DNA from: Beijerinckiaceae bacterium
GTDB lineage: Bacteria > Pseudomonadota > Alphaproteobacteria > Rhizobiales > Beijerinckiaceae
Length of the DNA stretch: 64,000 nt
Assembly (NCBI GenBank): GCA_027531565.1
Contig: JAPZSB010000007.1
Span: 558,001 to 622,000 of the forward strand
Direction: 5' to 3'
The translations under genes were made by a program, and so were the position numbers. The notes below the pieces were generated by a model. It did no database searches, was not told where the DNA came from, and worked only from the letters and a program-made list of their open reading frames with translations. The stretch's first letter is position 1, and each line of letters opens with the position of its first letter. This document shows, piece after piece, positions 9,581 to 18,371 of this stretch.

Positions 9581-11254
9581 ATGAATGCGCCCGCACCCCG
9601 CCTCGACAATTCCCGCGTCATCCGCGCGCCGCGCGGCACGGAGCTCTCTGCCAAAAGCTGGCTGACCGAAGCACCGCTCCGGATGCTGATGAACAATCTC
9701 GATCCGGATGTCGCGGAAAAGCCCGGTGAGCTGGTCGTCTATGGCGGGATCGGCCGCGCAGCGCGCGACTGGGAGAGTTTCGACCGAATCGTTGCAGCGC
9801 TGAAGCGATTGGAAGCGGACGAGACGCTCCTCGTCCAGTCGGGCAAGCCGGTCGGTGTCTTCCGGACCCATGCCGATGCGCCGCGCGTGCTGATCGCGAA
9901 TTCCAACCTCGTCCCGCATTGGGCGACCTGGGACCATTTCCACGAACTCGATCGCAAGGGCCTGATGATGTACGGCCAGATGACGGCCGGGTCGTGGATC
10001 TATATCGGCAGCCAGGGCATCGTGCAGGGCACCTACGAGACCTTCGTGGAAATGGGCCGCCAGCATTATGGCGGTGATCTCGCAGGGCGCTGGATCCTCA
10101 CGGCGGGGCTCGGTGGCATGGGCGGCGCGCAGCCGCTGGCCGCGACCATGGCGGGCGCTTCCTGCCTCGCTGTGGAATGCCGCCCTTCCTCGATCGAGTT
10201 CCGGCTGCGGACCGGCTATGTCGATGTACAGGCCAGGGATCTCGACGAGGCGCTGGCGATCATCGATCAATCCTGCCGCGAGAAGAAGCCTCTCTCGGTG
10301 GCGCTGCTCGGCAATGCCGCCGACATCTTCCCCGAACTCGTCCGCCGCGGCATCCGCCCGGATTGCGTGACCGACCAGACCTCTGCCCATGACCCGCTCA
10401 ACGGGTATCTGCCGAAAGGCTGGAGCCTTGCCGATTGGGAAGCCAAGCGCGAGAGCGATCCGAAATCGGTAGTCAGCGCCGCCAAGCATTCCATGGCCGC
10501 GCATGTGCGGGCCATGCTCGATTTCCACCGGCTGGGCGTGCCCACGGTCGATTACGGCAACAATATCCGACAGATGGCGCTGGAGGATGGCGTCGCCGAT
10601 GCCTTCGACTTCCCGGGTTTCGTGCCGGCCTATATCCGGCCGCTCTTCTGCCGCGGCATCGGGCCCTTCCGCTGGTGCGCGCTGTCGGGCGACCCGGAGG
10701 ACATCTACCGCACGGATGCGAAGGTGAAAGAGCTCCTGCCGGACAATACGCATCTCCATCGCTGGCTCGACATGGCGCAGAAGCGGATCAAATTCCAGGG
10801 CCTGCCGGCACGGATCTGCTGGGTTGGCCTCGGTGACCGGCACCGGCTGGGGCTTGCCTTCAACGAGATGGTGGCGCGGGGCGAGTTGAAGGCGCCGATC
10901 GTGATCGGGCGCGATCATCTCGATTCCGGCTCGGTATCCTCGCCGAACCGCGAGACTGAGGCGATGAAGGACGGTTCGGACGCCGTGTCGGACTGGCCGT
11001 TGCTCAATGCGCTTCTCAACTGCGCGAGCGGCGCGACCTGGGTGTCGCTGCATCATGGCGGCGGGGTCGGCATGGGCTTTTCGCAACATTCCGGCATGGT
11101 CATTGTCTGCGACGGCACCGAGGACGCGGCGCGCCGTCTTGAACGCGTGCTGTGGAATGATCCGGCGACCGGTGTGATGCGCCATGCCGATGCCGGCTAT
11201 GACATTGCGGTGGATTGCGCCCGGACCCACGGGCTCAACCTGCCGAGCCTCTGA
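9581..11254 (+). CDS. hutU: Urocanate hydratase
   Basis: Converts urocanate to imidazolonepropionate, using NAD+ as an electrophile. The 557 residues match the usual length. Family stretches include [46 protein letters not shown] and the glycine-rich [17 protein letters not shown] near the C-terminus. The ATG follows TGAGGAACACGCC, so GAGGA serves as ribosome site, 10 bases after hutG. It completes the pathway between HutH and HutI. Confidence 0.96.
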   Translation: MNAPAPRLDNSRVIRAPRGTELSAKSWLTEAPLRMLMNNLDPDVAEKPGELVVYGGIGRAARDWESFDRIVAALKRLEADETLLVQSGKPVGVFRTHADAPRVLIANSNLVPHWATWDHFHELDRKGLMMYGQMTAGSWIYIGSQGIVQGTYETFVEMGRQHYGGDLAGRWILTAGLGGMGGAQPLAATMAGASCLAVECRPSSIEFRLRTGYVDVQARDLDEALAIIDQSCREKKPLSVALLGNAADIFPELVRRGIRPDCVTDQTSAHDPLNGYLPKGWSLADWEAKRESDPKSVVSAAKHSMAAHVRAMLDFHRLGVPTVDYGNNIRQMALEDGVADAFDFPGFVPAYIRPLFCRGIGPFRWCALSGDPEDIYRTDAKVKELLPDNTHLHRWLDMAQKRIKFQGLPARICWVGLGDRHRLGLAFNEMVARGELKAPIVIGRDHLDSGSVSSPNRETEAMKDGSDAVSDWPLLNALLNCASGATWVSLHHGGGVGMGFSQHSGMVIVCDGTEDAARRLERVLWNDPATGVMRHADAGYDIAVDCARTHGLNLPSL

Positions 11255-11256
11255 GC

Positions 11257-11844
11257 ATGGCGATGCTGGTCCGGCTGCTTGACCCGGCGGGGTTCCGCCG
11301 CATGCCGTGGAAGAATGGCGGCGGCGAGACCATCGAGATGCTCGTGCATCCCGACGGGGCGGATCTCGCGGCGTTCAACTGGCGGATCAGCATGGCCCGT
11401 GTGGCCTCGGACGGGCCGTTCTCCCGGTTCGAGGAGATCGACCGCACGCTGAGCGTGCTGGAGGGCGGGCGGCTCGTGCTGGATTTCGGGGCAAGCCAGA
11501 CATTGCTTGACCCACTCTCCGAGCCGTTCCCCTTTGCCGGCGATGCGGCGGTGACGGGTGCGGTGCCGGACGGCCCGATCCTCGATCTCAACGTGATGAC
11601 GCGGCGCGGCATCTGCCATCACCGCGTACAGCGCCTGCGGAACGACGCGGCTGCAGCGAGCCGCGCTTCCCTGGCCTTTGCCTTTGCATGGCGCGGTGAA
11701 GCCACGCTGGATGACGGCGAAGCCCGCTTCGGGATCCCGGAAGGCCATGCTGCCCTGATCGAGGGCGAAGCATCCTTTCGGCTCGTGACATCGGCAGGCG
11801 GGATCGCCTACCTCGTCGAGATCGACGCCCCGGGCCGGGCCTGA
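11257..11844 (+). CDS. hutD: HutD/Ves family protein
   Basis: A cupin-fold protein of 195 residues with the family signature FRRMPWKNGGGETIE near residue 10 and WRISMARVASDGPFS near 46. HutD is thought to act as a governor or buffer of histidine catabolism in pseudomonads, and no enzymatic step needs it. It begins two bases after the hutU stop and ends the hut operon. The convergent FAH-family gene abuts directly. Confidence 0.88.
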   Translation: MAMLVRLLDPAGFRRMPWKNGGGETIEMLVHPDGADLAAFNWRISMARVASDGPFSRFEEIDRTLSVLEGGRLVLDFGASQTLLDPLSEPFPFAGDAAVTGAVPDGPILDLNVMTRRGICHHRVQRLRNDAAAASRASLAFAFAWRGEATLDDGEARFGIPEGHAALIEGEASFRLVTSAGGIAYLVEIDAPGRA

Positions 11845-13032
11845 TCAGATCAGGCCGCGCCGGGCGAGATTGCGCATCAGCGCCGTCGTGCCAAACTGCC
11901 AGGGCGGGCATTCGTCCGATGGCGCCATCTGGTTCACGAGCGCGCCGAGTTCGGGTGCCGCCACCACGACGATATCGCCATAGGCATGGGTGAAGCCCTT
12001 GCCCGGCGCACCGCGATCCTGCACCGGCGCGAAGAGCGTGCCGAGGAAGAGCACCGCCCCGTCCGGATATTGATGATGCGGGCCGAGCATCTGGCTGGCG
12101 AGATCGGCCGGATCGCGGCTGATCTTCGCCATGTTGGACGCCCCCTTCATGACGAAGCCGTCCGGCCCGGTCACGTCGAGGCTGAGTTCCATCTTGCGGA
12201 CATGATCCAGCGTGAAGCCGGCATCGAAGAGGCGGATGAAGGGACCGAGCGAGCAGGAGGCGTTGTTGTCCTTGGCCTTGCCAAGCAGCAGGGCGGAGCG
12301 GCCCTCGACATCGCGCAGGTTCACATCATTTCCGAGCGTCGCGCCGACGATCCGGCCATCCGGCGCCACGACCAGCACGACTTCCGGCTCGGGGTTGTTC
12401 CAGGTCGAGACGCGGTGGAGGCCGGCCAGCATGCCGGTGCCGACCGAGGCCATCGGCTGGGCCTTGGTGAAGATCTCGGCATCGGGGCCAATGCCGACCT
12501 CGAGATACTGGCTCCAGACGCCCTGCTTGATCAGCACCTCCTTCAGCGCCATCGCTTCGGGCGAGCCGGGCTTAAGCCGCGAGAGGTCATCGCCCACAAG
12601 GCGGACGATCTCGGACCGGATGGCCGCCGCGGCACCGGAATCGCCACGGGCGCGCTCCTCGATGACACGCTCCAGCATGGAGATGGCGAAGGTGACGCCG
12701 GCCGCCTTGACGGCCTGCAGGTCGACCGGCGGGAGCAGCCAGGGCCGGGCAGGATCCCGCGTGGCCTCCGGCGTGTTGAGCAGGATCGGCTCCAGCGGGC
12801 CAAGGTCGAGACCATCAAGCTGCGAAAGCCGGGCCACGAGGGCGGGATCCGCGCAAAGCTGGGCCGAGGTCGCAGCATGGCGCGAGATGTCGATCAGGCG
12901 GTCGCCGGCGACACGGACGAGGGCGGGCCCCTCCTGATCCGGCAGCCAGACCCGCCCGATCAGGCTGGCGCGGGCCGCATCCTGCGGCATGGCGGCATGC
13001 TGGCGCAGCGCCGCGAGAAGTTCCTTGGACAT
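11845..13032 (-). CDS. Fumarylacetoacetate hydrolase (FAH) family protein
   Basis: Enzyme of 395 residues. The C-terminal FAH fold includes EPEVVLVVAPDGRIVGATLGNDVNLRD (acidic metal ligands near residue 217 onward) and KDNNASCSLGPFI. The long N-terminal part and the SMLERVIEERA stretch resemble FAH members tied to sugar-acid or keto-acid breakdown. Substrate is not identifiable. It faces the hut operon end to end with no gap, and the M20 hydrolase is divergent on its other side, so functional linkage to histidine catabolism is only positional. Confidence 0.78.
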   Translation of the reverse strand: MSKELLAALRQHAAMPQDAARASLIGRVWLPDQEGPALVRVAGDRLIDISRHAATSAQLCADPALVARLSQLDGLDLGPLEPILLNTPEATRDPARPWLLPPVDLQAVKAAGVTFAISMLERVIEERARGDSGAAAAIRSEIVRLVGDDLSRLKPGSPEAMALKEVLIKQGVWSQYLEVGIGPDAEIFTKAQPMASVGTGMLAGLHRVSTWNNPEPEVVLVVAPDGRIVGATLGNDVNLRDVEGRSALLLGKAKDNNASCSLGPFIRLFDAGFTLDHVRKMELSLDVTGPDGFVMKGASNMAKISRDPADLASQMLGPHHQYPDGAVLFLGTLFAPVQDRGAPGKGFTHAYGDIVVVAAPELGALVNQMAPSDECPPWQFGTTALMRNLARRGLI

Positions 13033-13243
13033 GGTTCATCCCCAGAGACGTTTTGTTGTCCCGACCCTAACAAGGAGACCGGCCCGGAGGCCAGTGCCAA
13101 GAGTCCCGGGGCAGGATATCCCTGGGGTTGCGAATTCCCGGGGATCGCTGCTTTCCGCAGGTTCGCTCTTGTGTCCGCCATTCGGGCGAATAAGGCTGAC
13201 GGGAACAGGCGGGCCCGATGCCCGCGCGAGATATGAGGCGACG

Positions 13244-14485
13244 ATGATCGAAGGACATAATCTCCGCGTCGATGGCGGACGGCTCTGGGCGAGCCTGATG
13301 GAGATGGCGAAGATCGGCGGGACGGAGAAAGGCGGCTGCAACCGTCAGGCGCTGACGGCCGTGGATGCAGAGGGCCGGGCCCTGTTCCGGGCCTGGTGCG
13401 AGCGGCTCGGCTGTTCGGTCAGCACCGATGGGCTCGGCTCGATGTTCGCCCGGCGCGACGGCCTGGAAGACCTGCCGCCGGTGGTGATCGGCTCGCATCT
13501 CGACACGCAGCCGACCGGCGGCAAATTCGACGGCGTGCTCGGCGTGCTGGCCGGGCTCGAAGTGATCCGCGTGCTGCATGAAACCGGGATCCGGACCCGC
13601 AGACCGATCGAACTCGTGAACTGGACCAACGAGGAGGGATGCCGCTTCCAGCCGGCGATGCTGGCCTCGGCGGTCTTTGCCGGCCTTGCCGATCATGCGG
13701 TGACCCTGGAGGCGCGGGATGCCGAGGGCGTCCGGCTCGCCGATGCGATGGCGGGGATCGGCCTCGATGCCCGTCTGCCGGTCGGCGGGCGGGGTATCGA
13801 GGCTTATCTCGAATTGCACATCGAGCAGGGTCCGATCCTCGAGGCGGAGGGCGCGGATATCGGCTTCGTTGTCACCGGACAGGGCCTGCGCTGGTATGAT
13901 GTGACCGTGACCGGTTTCGAAAGCCATGCCGGCTCGACGCCGATGCCCCGCCGCAAGGACGCGCTGCTCGCCGCCCTGCCGATCATCCAGGGGGTCCGCG
14001 AAATCGCCCTCGCCCATGCGCCGGCGGCCGTGGGCACGGTGGGCGAGATGCGCCTGCTGCCGAATTCGCGCAATGTGATTCCGGGCATGGTGCAGTTCTC
14101 GGTCGATGTCCGGCATCCCGAGGCCGCCATTCTTGCCCGGATGGACGAGGCCGTGCGGGCACTGGTCGCGCGGGTCGCGGCGGAGACCGGCCTTGCCATC
14201 AGCCTCACCGACATTGCCCACAGCGCGCCGGTGCCGTTCGATCCCGCCATCCTCGAGATCGTGCGCGAGGAGAGTGCGGCGATGGGGCTGAAGGGCCGTG
14301 ACATCGTCTCCGGGGCCGGGCACGATGCCTGCAACATGGCGAGAACGTTCCCGAGCGCGCTGATCTTCTCGCCCTGCAAGGACGGAATCAGCCATAACGA
14401 GTCGGAGGACATGACACCGGCCTGGGCCGAGGCGGGCGCGAATGTCCTGCTCCGGACAGCCTTGCGGCTCGCCAACGCGCCCTGA
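13244..14485 (+). CDS. M20-family Zn hydrolase, N-carbamoyl-amino-acid hydrolase/allantoate amidohydrolase type
   Basis: Probably removes carbamoyl or ureido groups (N-carbamoyl amino acid, ureidoglycolate or allantoate type substrates), releasing ammonia. The protein has 413 residues from the ATG after AGGCG. Metal and core motifs are GSHLDTQPTGGKFDGVLGVLAGLE near residue 83, TNEEGCRFQPAMLAS near 127, LELHIEQGPILE near 189, and ESHAGSTPMPRRKDA for the dimerisation/substrate domain. No hydantoinase is beside it, so the natural substrate is open. It fits the nitrogen-scavenging theme. Confidence 0.85.
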   Translation: MIEGHNLRVDGGRLWASLMEMAKIGGTEKGGCNRQALTAVDAEGRALFRAWCERLGCSVSTDGLGSMFARRDGLEDLPPVVIGSHLDTQPTGGKFDGVLGVLAGLEVIRVLHETGIRTRRPIELVNWTNEEGCRFQPAMLASAVFAGLADHAVTLEARDAEGVRLADAMAGIGLDARLPVGGRGIEAYLELHIEQGPILEAEGADIGFVVTGQGLRWYDVTVTGFESHAGSTPMPRRKDALLAALPIIQGVREIALAHAPAAVGTVGEMRLLPNSRNVIPGMVQFSVDVRHPEAAILARMDEAVRALVARVAAETGLAISLTDIAHSAPVPFDPAILEIVREESAAMGLKGRDIVSGAGHDACNMARTFPSALIFSPCKDGISHNESEDMTPAWAEAGANVLLRTALRLANAP

Positions 14486-14532
14486 GCGCATCCGGCCGGC
14501 GGCTTTCTGGTCGACCTGCCTACATTTTGACC

Positions 14533-14548
14533 AGCCTGTCGACAGGCT
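14533..14548. promoter_or_regulatory. Perfect 16-bp palindrome upstream of the cyanate operon
   Basis: AGCCTGTCGACAGGCT is exactly self-complementary and begins directly after TTGACC (14527-14532), where a spacer would begin. A further ACAGGCT half-site occurs near 14614-14620. It is 132 bases before the first gene of the cynABDS-like operon. A dimeric regulator site is likely. The regulator is not in the window. Confidence 0.55.
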
Positions 14549-14679
14549 GTCTGCTCCTTCCGGGGCATCCGGCCCGGTTCTGCCCGGGCCGCATGCCGGA
14601 ATATCCGCGACAGACAGGCTATGGCATATCGGTTGCTTTCCTCCCCCGGTCACAAGGCATCCATGCCGGGGAGAATGTC

Positions 14680-16062
14680 ATGGCCATCTTCAGGAATCCG
14701 TTCGACCATCGTTTCCGGTTATCCAGCAAGGGCTGCTCCTGCGGCCAGCATGGCAGCGAGGCAGAGCATGCCGCCGCGGCCGCCGCCGACGGGCTCGCCG
14801 CCTCGTCCGACGAGACACTTCGCCTGCGCAGGAGCGTCGAGAATGCCGTGATGCGCGCGCTGTTCCCGGTGGATGAACAGCGCCGGAACTTCCTCAAGGT
14901 TGTCGGGGCCTCGACGGCCTATGCCGCGATCAACACGCTGTTCCCGATCGCCGCCGCGACGGATGTGCTGGCGCAGGGCGCGCCGCTGGAGAAGAAGGAT
15001 CTCAAGGTCGGCTTCATCCCGATCACCTGCGCAACGCCGATCATCATGGCCGCGCCGATGGGCTTCTACTCGAAGCAGGGCCTCAATGTCGAAGTGATCA
15101 AGACTGCCGGCTGGGCGGTGATCCGCGACAAGACGCTGAACAAGGAATACGACGCCGCGCATATGCTCTCGCCGATGCCGCTGGCGATCTCGATGGGCGT
15201 CGGCTCGAACGCGATCCCCTACACGATGCCGGCGGTCGAGAACATCAATGGCCAGGCGATCACGCTGGCGATGAAGCACAAGGACAAGCGCGATCCGAAG
15301 AGCTGGAAGGGCTTCAAGTTCGCCGTTCCCTTCGACTATTCGATGCACAATTACCTGCTCCGCTACTATCTCGCGGAAGCCGGGCTCGATCCGGATACCG
15401 ATGTGCAGATCCGTTCGGTGCCGCCGCCCGAGATGGTGGCGAACCTGCGCGCCGACAATATCGACGGGTTCCTGGCGCCCGACCCCGTCAACCAGCGCGC
15501 CGTGTTCGACGGAGTCGGCTTCATCCATATGCTCTCGAAGGAGATCTGGGACGGCCATCCCTGCTGCGCCTTCGCGGCATCGAAGGAATTCGTGACCACC
15601 TATCCGAACACCTATTCCGCCCTGCTCAAGGCGATCATCGAGGCGACCGCCTTCGCCACGAAGACGGAGAACCGCAAGCAGATCGCGGAGGCGATCGCGC
15701 CGCCGAACTATCTCAACCAGCCGGTGACGGTGGTGGAGCAGGTGCTGACCGGCACCTATGCTGACGGGCTCGGCCAGGTGAAACGCGATGCGAAACGGAT
15801 CGATTTCGATCCGTTCCCGTGGGAGAGCTTCGCCGTCTGGATCCTGACGCAGATGAAGCGCTGGGGCCAGATCAAGGGCGATGTCGACTATGCCGGCGTT
15901 GCCAAGCAGGTCTTCCTCGCGACCGATGCAACGCGGCTGATGAAGGAAGCCGGCCTGACGCCGCCGACCGCCACGACCAAGACCTTCTCGGTCATGGGCA
16001 AGGTGTTCGACCCGGCCAAGCCGGAGGAATACATCGCCTCCTTCCCGATCAAGCGGACCTGA
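14680..16062 (+). CDS. cynA: CmpA/NrtA-type ABC substrate-binding protein (probable cyanate binding)
   Basis: Exported binding protein of 460 residues. A cytosolic-looking leader of about 65 residues with CSCGQH near residue 18 precedes a twin-arginine motif (RRNFLKVVGAS near 67) and a hydrophobic stretch ending near DVLAQG. The mature domain is NrtA/CmpA-like (KVGFIPITCATPIIMA, AAHMLSPMPLAISMG). The gene starts an operon that ends with cyanase, which argues for cyanate (or cyanate plus nitrate/nitrite) as ligand. GGGGAG precedes the chosen ATG. The symbol rests on context. Confidence 0.8.
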   Translation: MAIFRNPFDHRFRLSSKGCSCGQHGSEAEHAAAAAADGLAASSDETLRLRRSVENAVMRALFPVDEQRRNFLKVVGASTAYAAINTLFPIAAATDVLAQGAPLEKKDLKVGFIPITCATPIIMAAPMGFYSKQGLNVEVIKTAGWAVIRDKTLNKEYDAAHMLSPMPLAISMGVGSNAIPYTMPAVENINGQAITLAMKHKDKRDPKSWKGFKFAVPFDYSMHNYLLRYYLAEAGLDPDTDVQIRSVPPPEMVANLRADNIDGFLAPDPVNQRAVFDGVGFIHMLSKEIWDGHPCCAFAASKEFVTTYPNTYSALLKAIIEATAFATKTENRKQIAEAIAPPNYLNQPVTVVEQVLTGTYADGLGQVKRDAKRIDFDPFPWESFAVWILTQMKRWGQIKGDVDYAGVAKQVFLATDATRLMKEAGLTPPTATTKTFSVMGKVFDPAKPEEYIASFPIKRT

Positions 16063-16065
16063 CCG

Positions 16066-16908
16066 ATGCGGCAGACCAGCCTCCGGCTCCGGGCGGGGAT
16101 CGTCTCGTTGACGATCCTCCTCGTCTTCGGCCTTGCCTGGCATATCGGCGTGTCCGGCAGCGGCCCGACGCAGCAGATGGACCCGGAATATGCCAAGCTG
16201 ATGGGGCAGACGGCCGTGCAGGGCAAATCCGCCATGCCCGGCCCGCTTGACGTGCTGGCCAAGATCTGGAGCCATCTGAAAGAGCCGTTCTATGACCGGG
16301 GCCCGAACGACAAGGGAATCGGGATACAGCTCGCCTATTCGATCGGCCGCGTCCTGCTGGGCTATGGTCTCGCCATGCTGGTGGCGCTGCCGCTCGGCTT
16401 CCTGATCGGCATGTCGCCGCTGATGGCGCGCGCACTCGACCCCTTCATCCAGATCATGAAGCCGGTCTCGCCGCTGGCCTGGATGCCGCTGGCGCTCTAC
16501 ACGATCAAGGATTCCTCGATCTCGTCGATCTTCGTCATCTTCATCTGCTCGCTCTGGCCGATGCTGATCAATACAGCGTTCGGCGTGTCCAGCGTCCGGA
16601 AGGAGTGGCTCAACGTCGCCCGGACGCTGGAGGTCGGACCAATCCGCCGGGCCTTCACGGTGATCCTCCCGGCAGCCGCACCGACCATCGTCACCGGCAT
16701 GCGGATCTCGATCGGCATTGCCTGGCTGGTCATCGTCGCGGCGGAGATGCTCGTGGGCGGCACCGGCATCGGCTACTTCGTCTGGAACGAATGGAACAAC
16801 CTGTCGATCACCAACGTGATCACCTCGATCCTCGTGATCGGTCTGGTCGGGATGATTCTCGACCAGGCTCTCGCGCGGGTGGCCCGCGCGGTATCCTTCC
16901 CGGAGTGA
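16066..16908 (+). CDS. cynB: NrtB/CynB-type ABC transporter permease
   Basis: Permease of 280 residues that starts three bases after the binding-protein stop. It has an N-terminal membrane anchor, a periplasmic stretch (residues 30-75) and then five or so membrane segments (VLLGYGLAMLVALPLGFLIGM, SSIFVIFICSLWPMLINTAF). The EAA-like loop is NVARTLEVGPIRRAFTVILPAAAP. Length and layout match the nitrate/cyanate/bicarbonate permease subfamily. Confidence 0.85.
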   Translation: MRQTSLRLRAGIVSLTILLVFGLAWHIGVSGSGPTQQMDPEYAKLMGQTAVQGKSAMPGPLDVLAKIWSHLKEPFYDRGPNDKGIGIQLAYSIGRVLLGYGLAMLVALPLGFLIGMSPLMARALDPFIQIMKPVSPLAWMPLALYTIKDSSISSIFVIFICSLWPMLINTAFGVSSVRKEWLNVARTLEVGPIRRAFTVILPAAAPTIVTGMRISIGIAWLVIVAAEMLVGGTGIGYFVWNEWNNLSITNVITSILVIGLVGMILDQALARVARAVSFPE

Positions 16909-16911
16909 GCC

Positions 16912-17808
16912 ATGAGCGCGAAGTTCATTTCCATCGAAGGGATCACGCGGCGCTTCGAAGCGCCGGATGGTGGCATGACCACGGTGTTCGAGGATATCTG
17001 GTTCGCCATCGCCCGCGGCGAATTCGTCTGCATGATCGGCCATTCCGGCTGCGGCAAGACGACCGTTCTCAATATCCTCTCGGGCCTCGACCTGCCGGAT
17101 GACGGTGCGGCCATCGTCGACGGCAAGGCGATCGAAGGACCCTCGCTCGACCGGGCCGTGATCTTCCAGAGCCATGCCCTGCTGCCCTGGCGCACCGTGC
17201 TCGGCAATGTCGCCTATGCCATCTCCTCGCGCTGGCCGAAATGGAGCCGGAGCCAGGTGGAGGAGCAGGCGAAACGCTTCATCGAGAAGGTCGGGCTGAA
17301 AGGCGCGGAGACCAAGAAGCCGGCGCAGCTTTCAGGCGGCATGAAGCAGCGCGTCGGCATCGCACGGGCGCTCTCGATCGAGCCGAAGATCCTGCTCATG
17401 GACGAACCGTTCTCCGCACTCGATGCGCTGACGCGCGGCACCCTGCAGGACGAGGTCCGCCGGATCTGCCTCGAGACCGGGCAGACCGTCTTCATGATCA
17501 CGCATGATGTGGACGAGGCGATCTACCTCGCCGACAAGATCGTGCTGATGACCAACGGGCCGGAAGCCATGGTCGCGGAAATTGTCGAGAACCCGCTGCC
17601 CAAGGAGCGGGACCGGAACCAGATCCACCGCCATCCCGCCTTCTACGCGATCCGGAACCACCTGATCGATTTCCTCGTCAGCCGGTCGAAGACGTTCAAG
17701 TCCGAGATTCCGGCCGATTACGACCGCCGGAAGCCGCCGGTGGTCCTGCCGCAGAACCAGCCGCAACCCCTCCCGCCCAGCCATGAAGCCGGGCGGAAAG
17801 TGGCCTGA
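16912..17808 (+). CDS. cynD: NrtD/CynD-type ABC transporter ATP-binding protein
   Basis: ATPase of 298 residues. Walker [10 protein letters not shown] lies near residue 41, Q-loop FQSHALLPW, signature LSGGMKQR, Walker [12 protein letters not shown] and H-loop THDVDEA. About 50 residues follow the nucleotide-binding domain, ending in a Pro/Gln-rich tail. They lack the binding-protein-like regulatory domain that NrtC carries. It sits three bases after the permease and 31 bases before cynS. Confidence 0.88.
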   Translation: MSAKFISIEGITRRFEAPDGGMTTVFEDIWFAIARGEFVCMIGHSGCGKTTVLNILSGLDLPDDGAAIVDGKAIEGPSLDRAVIFQSHALLPWRTVLGNVAYAISSRWPKWSRSQVEEQAKRFIEKVGLKGAETKKPAQLSGGMKQRVGIARALSIEPKILLMDEPFSALDALTRGTLQDEVRRICLETGQTVFMITHDVDEAIYLADKIVLMTNGPEAMVAEIVENPLPKERDRNQIHRHPAFYAIRNHLIDFLVSRSKTFKSEIPADYDRRKPPVVLPQNQPQPLPPSHEAGRKVA

Positions 17809-17839
17809 TCCTCCCCTGTCCAACAACCGGAGTCTCCCG

Positions 17840-18328
17840 ATGAAGCGTGCCGACCTCACGGAAAAAATCCTCGACATCAAGCGTGAGAAGGGCTGGACCT
17901 GGAAATACATCACCGACGAGATCGGCGGCATGTCGCCCGTGCTCGTGGTGGGCGCCCTTCTCGGCCAGATGAAGCTGGTCAAGCCGCTGGCGAAGAAGGC
18001 CGCCGCCCTGTTCGGCCTGTCCGAAGTCGAGGAGCGGATGCTCAACGAAATCCCCTATCGCGGCACCGGCACGCCTATGCCGCCCACCGATCCGCTGATC
18101 TACCGCTTCTACGAGATGGTGATGGTCAATGGGCCGGCCTGGAAGGCGCTGATCGAGGAGGAATTCGGCGACGGCATCATGTCGGCGATCGATTTCAACA
18201 TCGAGATCGTGCGCGAGCCGAACCCGCGCGGGGACCGCGTGAACATCACGATGAGCGGCAAGTTCCTGCCCTACAAATATTACGGGAACGAGCAGGGCAT
18301 TCCGGATTACGGCTACCGGGAGGACTGA
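17840..18328 (+). CDS. cynS: Cyanate hydratase (cyanase)
   Basis: Catalyses bicarbonate-dependent breakdown of cyanate to ammonia and carbon dioxide via carbamate. It has 162 residues, slightly longer than the usual 147-156. The N-terminal helical domain (1-80) is followed by the catalytic fold in which Arg89, Glu92 and Ser115 match the known Arg-Glu-Ser site (IYRFYE, GIMSAIDFN). The C-terminus GKFLPYKYYG is characteristic. As last gene of the importer operon it makes cyanate a usable nitrogen source and detoxifies it. Confidence 0.95.
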   Translation: MKRADLTEKILDIKREKGWTWKYITDEIGGMSPVLVVGALLGQMKLVKPLAKKAAALFGLSEVEERMLNEIPYRGTGTPMPPTDPLIYRFYEMVMVNGPAWKALIEEEFGDGIMSAIDFNIEIVREPNPRGDRVNITMSGKFLPYKYYGNEQGIPDYGYRED

Positions 18329-18371
18329 CCACGTTCAGGCCGCCTGCAGGGACAGCCGGTTCCGGTGCGCC

